Below, piece after piece: positions 16,946-17,885 of a DNA stretch of 17,885 nt. The stretch comes from an uncultured Lachnospiraceae bacterium (GTDB taxonomy: Bacteria; Bacillota; Clostridia; Lachnospirales; Lachnospiraceae), in NCBI GenBank assembly GCA_937915975.1, contig CALGGL010000070.1:1-17885 (forward strand), given 5' to 3'. The notes under the pieces were generated by a model. The model was not told the origin of the DNA. It saw only the letters and a program-made list of their open reading frames with translations, and made no database searches. The stretch's first letter is position 1. Every line of letters starts with the position of its first letter. The position numbers and the translations under genes are program-made.

Positions 16946-16974
16946 ATTCTAATATAAATGTCTTTATTTTTCAA
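16946..16974 (-). promoter_or_regulatory. Housekeeping-type promoter of efp
   Basis: On the - strand, TTGAAA (16974-16969, 5 of 6 to the -35 consensus) and TAGAAT (16951-16946, 5 of 6 to the -10 consensus) are separated by exactly 17 bases. The predicted transcription start, about 7 bases downstream, leaves a short leader before the AGGAGGA ribosome binding site and the efp ATG. Confidence 0.7.
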
Positions 16975-17003
16975 CTGTTTTTTATAAAACAAGCCTTTAC
17001 AAT

Positions 17004-17032
17004 GTAATATTTTTATGAGTTTTACATATATT
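17004..17032 (+). promoter_or_regulatory. Candidate sigma-E-type sporulation promoter of spoIIIAA
   Basis: GTAATATT (17004-17011) resembles the sigma-E -35 element (GTCATATT in Bacillus subtilis), and CATATATT (17025-17032) resembles the -10 element (CATACAMT) at 6 of 8 positions, with a 13-base spacer. The spoIIIA operon is known to be sigma-E controlled in B. subtilis. The start site would fall near 17039, right at the AAAGGAGG ribosome binding site, which is a very short leader and a reason for caution in such AT-rich sequence. Confidence 0.4.
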
Positions 17033-17052
17033 TATCTAAAGGAGGTCGGAAA

Positions 17053-17560
17053 GTGAAAAAGGAAATTTTAAAGATTTTGTCGCCATCGATAAGATGTCTT
17101 TTAAATGATGTAAATATAGATTTCTCAAAGCTGATTGAAATAAGATTGAGAATAAACGAGCCAATCATATTTGTGTTTATTGACGGAGAATATTTTTTAT
17201 GTGAAAAAAGAAATTTTACCAATAACAGAAAGCTTGCATACAGAGTAAATGCCGAAGATATCCGTTATGCGGTGGAAATGGTATCAAATTATTCACTTTA
17301 TGCCTATGAGGATGATTTAAGACAAGGTTTTATAACCATATGCGGAGGACACAGGGTAGGTCTTATGGGACAGGCAGTTATGGATAACAGGAGTATAAAA
17401 AGCGTAAAGCATATTTCTTTCATTAACATAAGAATTGCTCATCAGATAAAGGGCTGTGCCAATCAGGTATTACCATATATTTACAGTGACGGAAGGGTTA
17501 TGCATACACTTATTATTTCTCCGCCGGGCTGCGGTAAAACAACACTTTTAAGGGCTTTAA
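17053..17560 (+). CDS. spoIIIAA: Stage III sporulation protein AA (SpoIIIAA), 3' part lost at a sequence join
   Basis: SpoIIIAA is the ATPase of the SpoIIIA-SpoIIQ channel between mother cell and forespore and is related to secretion ATPases. The visible part has the family N-domain (ILKILSPSIRCLLNDV... EIRLRINEPIIF), YAVEMVSNYSLYAYEDDLRQGFITICGGHRVGLMG, NIRIAHQIKGCANQVLPYI and the Walker A motif SPPGCGKTT (156-164). It starts at GTG with AAAGGAGG (17038-17045) 7 bases upstream. After LLRALR the sequence stops resembling the family: the Walker B region and roughly 130 C-terminal residues are missing, and the frame continues meaninglessly to a stop at 17719-17721. The true end is placed near 17550-17565. 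Truncation is best explained by an assembly join. In an intact genome spoIIIAB would follow. Confidence 0.9.
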
Positions 17561-17572
17561 GAGGTGTTGAAC
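17550..17572. other. Chimeric junction (spoIIIAA to hsdR)
   Basis: Left of this point the sequence encodes SpoIIIAA in the frame of 17053. Right of it the coding frame shifts to that of 17561, codon choice changes to GC-ending codons, and base composition rises to about 57% G+C in the first 60 bases. The HsdR frame is closed by a TAA at 17558-17560, which limits how far left the foreign segment can extend in frame. No insertion-sequence end, tRNA or attachment site is seen at the join. Confidence 0.85.
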
Positions 17573-17885
17573 ATATTGATGACCCACGGGCTGAAGGTGG
17601 ATTACGGCAACCGGATCGGCAAGACGATCATATTCGCCAAGAGCCACACCCACGCCGAGAAGATCCTGGAGGTATTTGGGAAGGAATATCCCCAGCTGGC
17701 GGGCTACGCGAAGGTCATTGACAATTATATCAATTATGCCCAGAGTGCCATTGATGAATTTTCCGAGGCGGACAAGCTGCCTCAGGTCGCCATTTCCGTG
17801 GATATGCTCGACACCGGCATTGACGTGCCGGAAATCCTGAATCTGGGCTTTTTCAAGAAGGTCATGAGCAAGGCCAAGTTCTGGC
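17561..17885 (+). CDS. hsdR: Internal fragment of a type I restriction enzyme R subunit (HsdR), partial at both ends
   Basis: HsdR is the ATP-dependent translocase and endonuclease subunit of type I restriction-modification systems. In the frame of 17561 there are 108 uninterrupted codons: EVLNILMTHGLKVDYG, then IGKTIIFAKSHTHAEKI, VIDNYINYAQSAIDEF and PQVAISVDMLDTGIDVPEI, matching the second RecA-like helicase domain (motif IV- and V-type segments). The sequence runs off the window before motif VI (usually QxxGRGxR). There is no start codon, ribosome binding site or helicase domain 1, so it cannot be a functional gene as it stands. Codons favour G/C in third position, unlike every gene to its left, indicating a different source genome or a foreign island. 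The hsdM and hsdS genes are not visible. Confidence 0.85.

Noticed and set aside
17053..17721. A 222-residue SpoIIIAA variant with a novel C-terminus
   Set aside because: The last 50 or so residues are an out-of-frame reading of the hsdR fragment, rich in Gly, Arg and Pro, and reflect the chimeric join.
1..17885. CRISPR array, tRNA, rRNA, riboswitch or complete insertion sequence
   Set aside because: No regularly spaced repeats, cloverleaf, rRNA-like sequence, known aptamer pattern or transposase was seen on either strand.

Overview
The window looks like a chromosomal segment of a low-GC, spore-forming-lineage clostridium, most likely a Lachnospiraceae member. The reasons are an AT-rich codon bias, strong AGGAGG-type ribosome binding sites, a monoderm-style type IV pilus (T4P) cluster, a secreted protein resembling the DUF5057 family, and an efp/spoIIIAA neighbourhood. 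The assignment is inferred from content; no marker gene fixes the genus. No stretch longer than about 300 bases lacks a gene.

Region 1 (2-14940, all + strand) is a T4P operon. It begins with the 3' end of a probable pilin gene, then a terminator-like hairpin, a prepilin peptidase, a PilM-PilN fusion protein, a PilO-like protein with an added beta-rich tail, and four proteins with pilin-type N-termini (PilV-like, a very large PilX-like, FimT/GspH-like and PilW/GspJ-like). It ends with a 1714-residue secreted protein. Genes are separated by 0 to about 40 bases, each with its own ribosome binding site. The order of minor pilins followed by a giant secreted protein matches the fimT-pilV-pilW-pilX-pilY1 plan of Gram-negative T4P, although the last protein is not recognisably PilY1. 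I infer that the peptidase processes the pilins, PilM/N/O forms the inner-membrane alignment platform, and the minor pilins plus the giant protein form a tip or surface complex. The assembly ATPase, platform protein PilC and retraction ATPase are not in the window and may lie upstream.

Region 2 (14941-17052) holds housekeeping genes: a terminator hairpin, an M24 aminopeptidase P family gene (+), a 117-bp near-perfect hairpin element, and efp on the - strand with a clear housekeeping-type promoter.

Region 3 (17053-17885) starts with spoIIIAA, preceded by a sigma-E-like promoter. The gene is cut just after its Walker A motif, and the sequence switches abruptly to a GC-richer fragment of a type I restriction enzyme HsdR subunit that runs off the window. 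This join is most likely an assembly chimera and should not be read as a biological fusion.

The points most worth following up are the single-chain PilM-PilN, the giant secreted protein in the PilY1 position, a canonical EF-hand loop in a minor pilin, a GC-rich in-frame insertion bounded by direct repeats in the giant gene, the large hairpin beside efp, and the chimeric right end.
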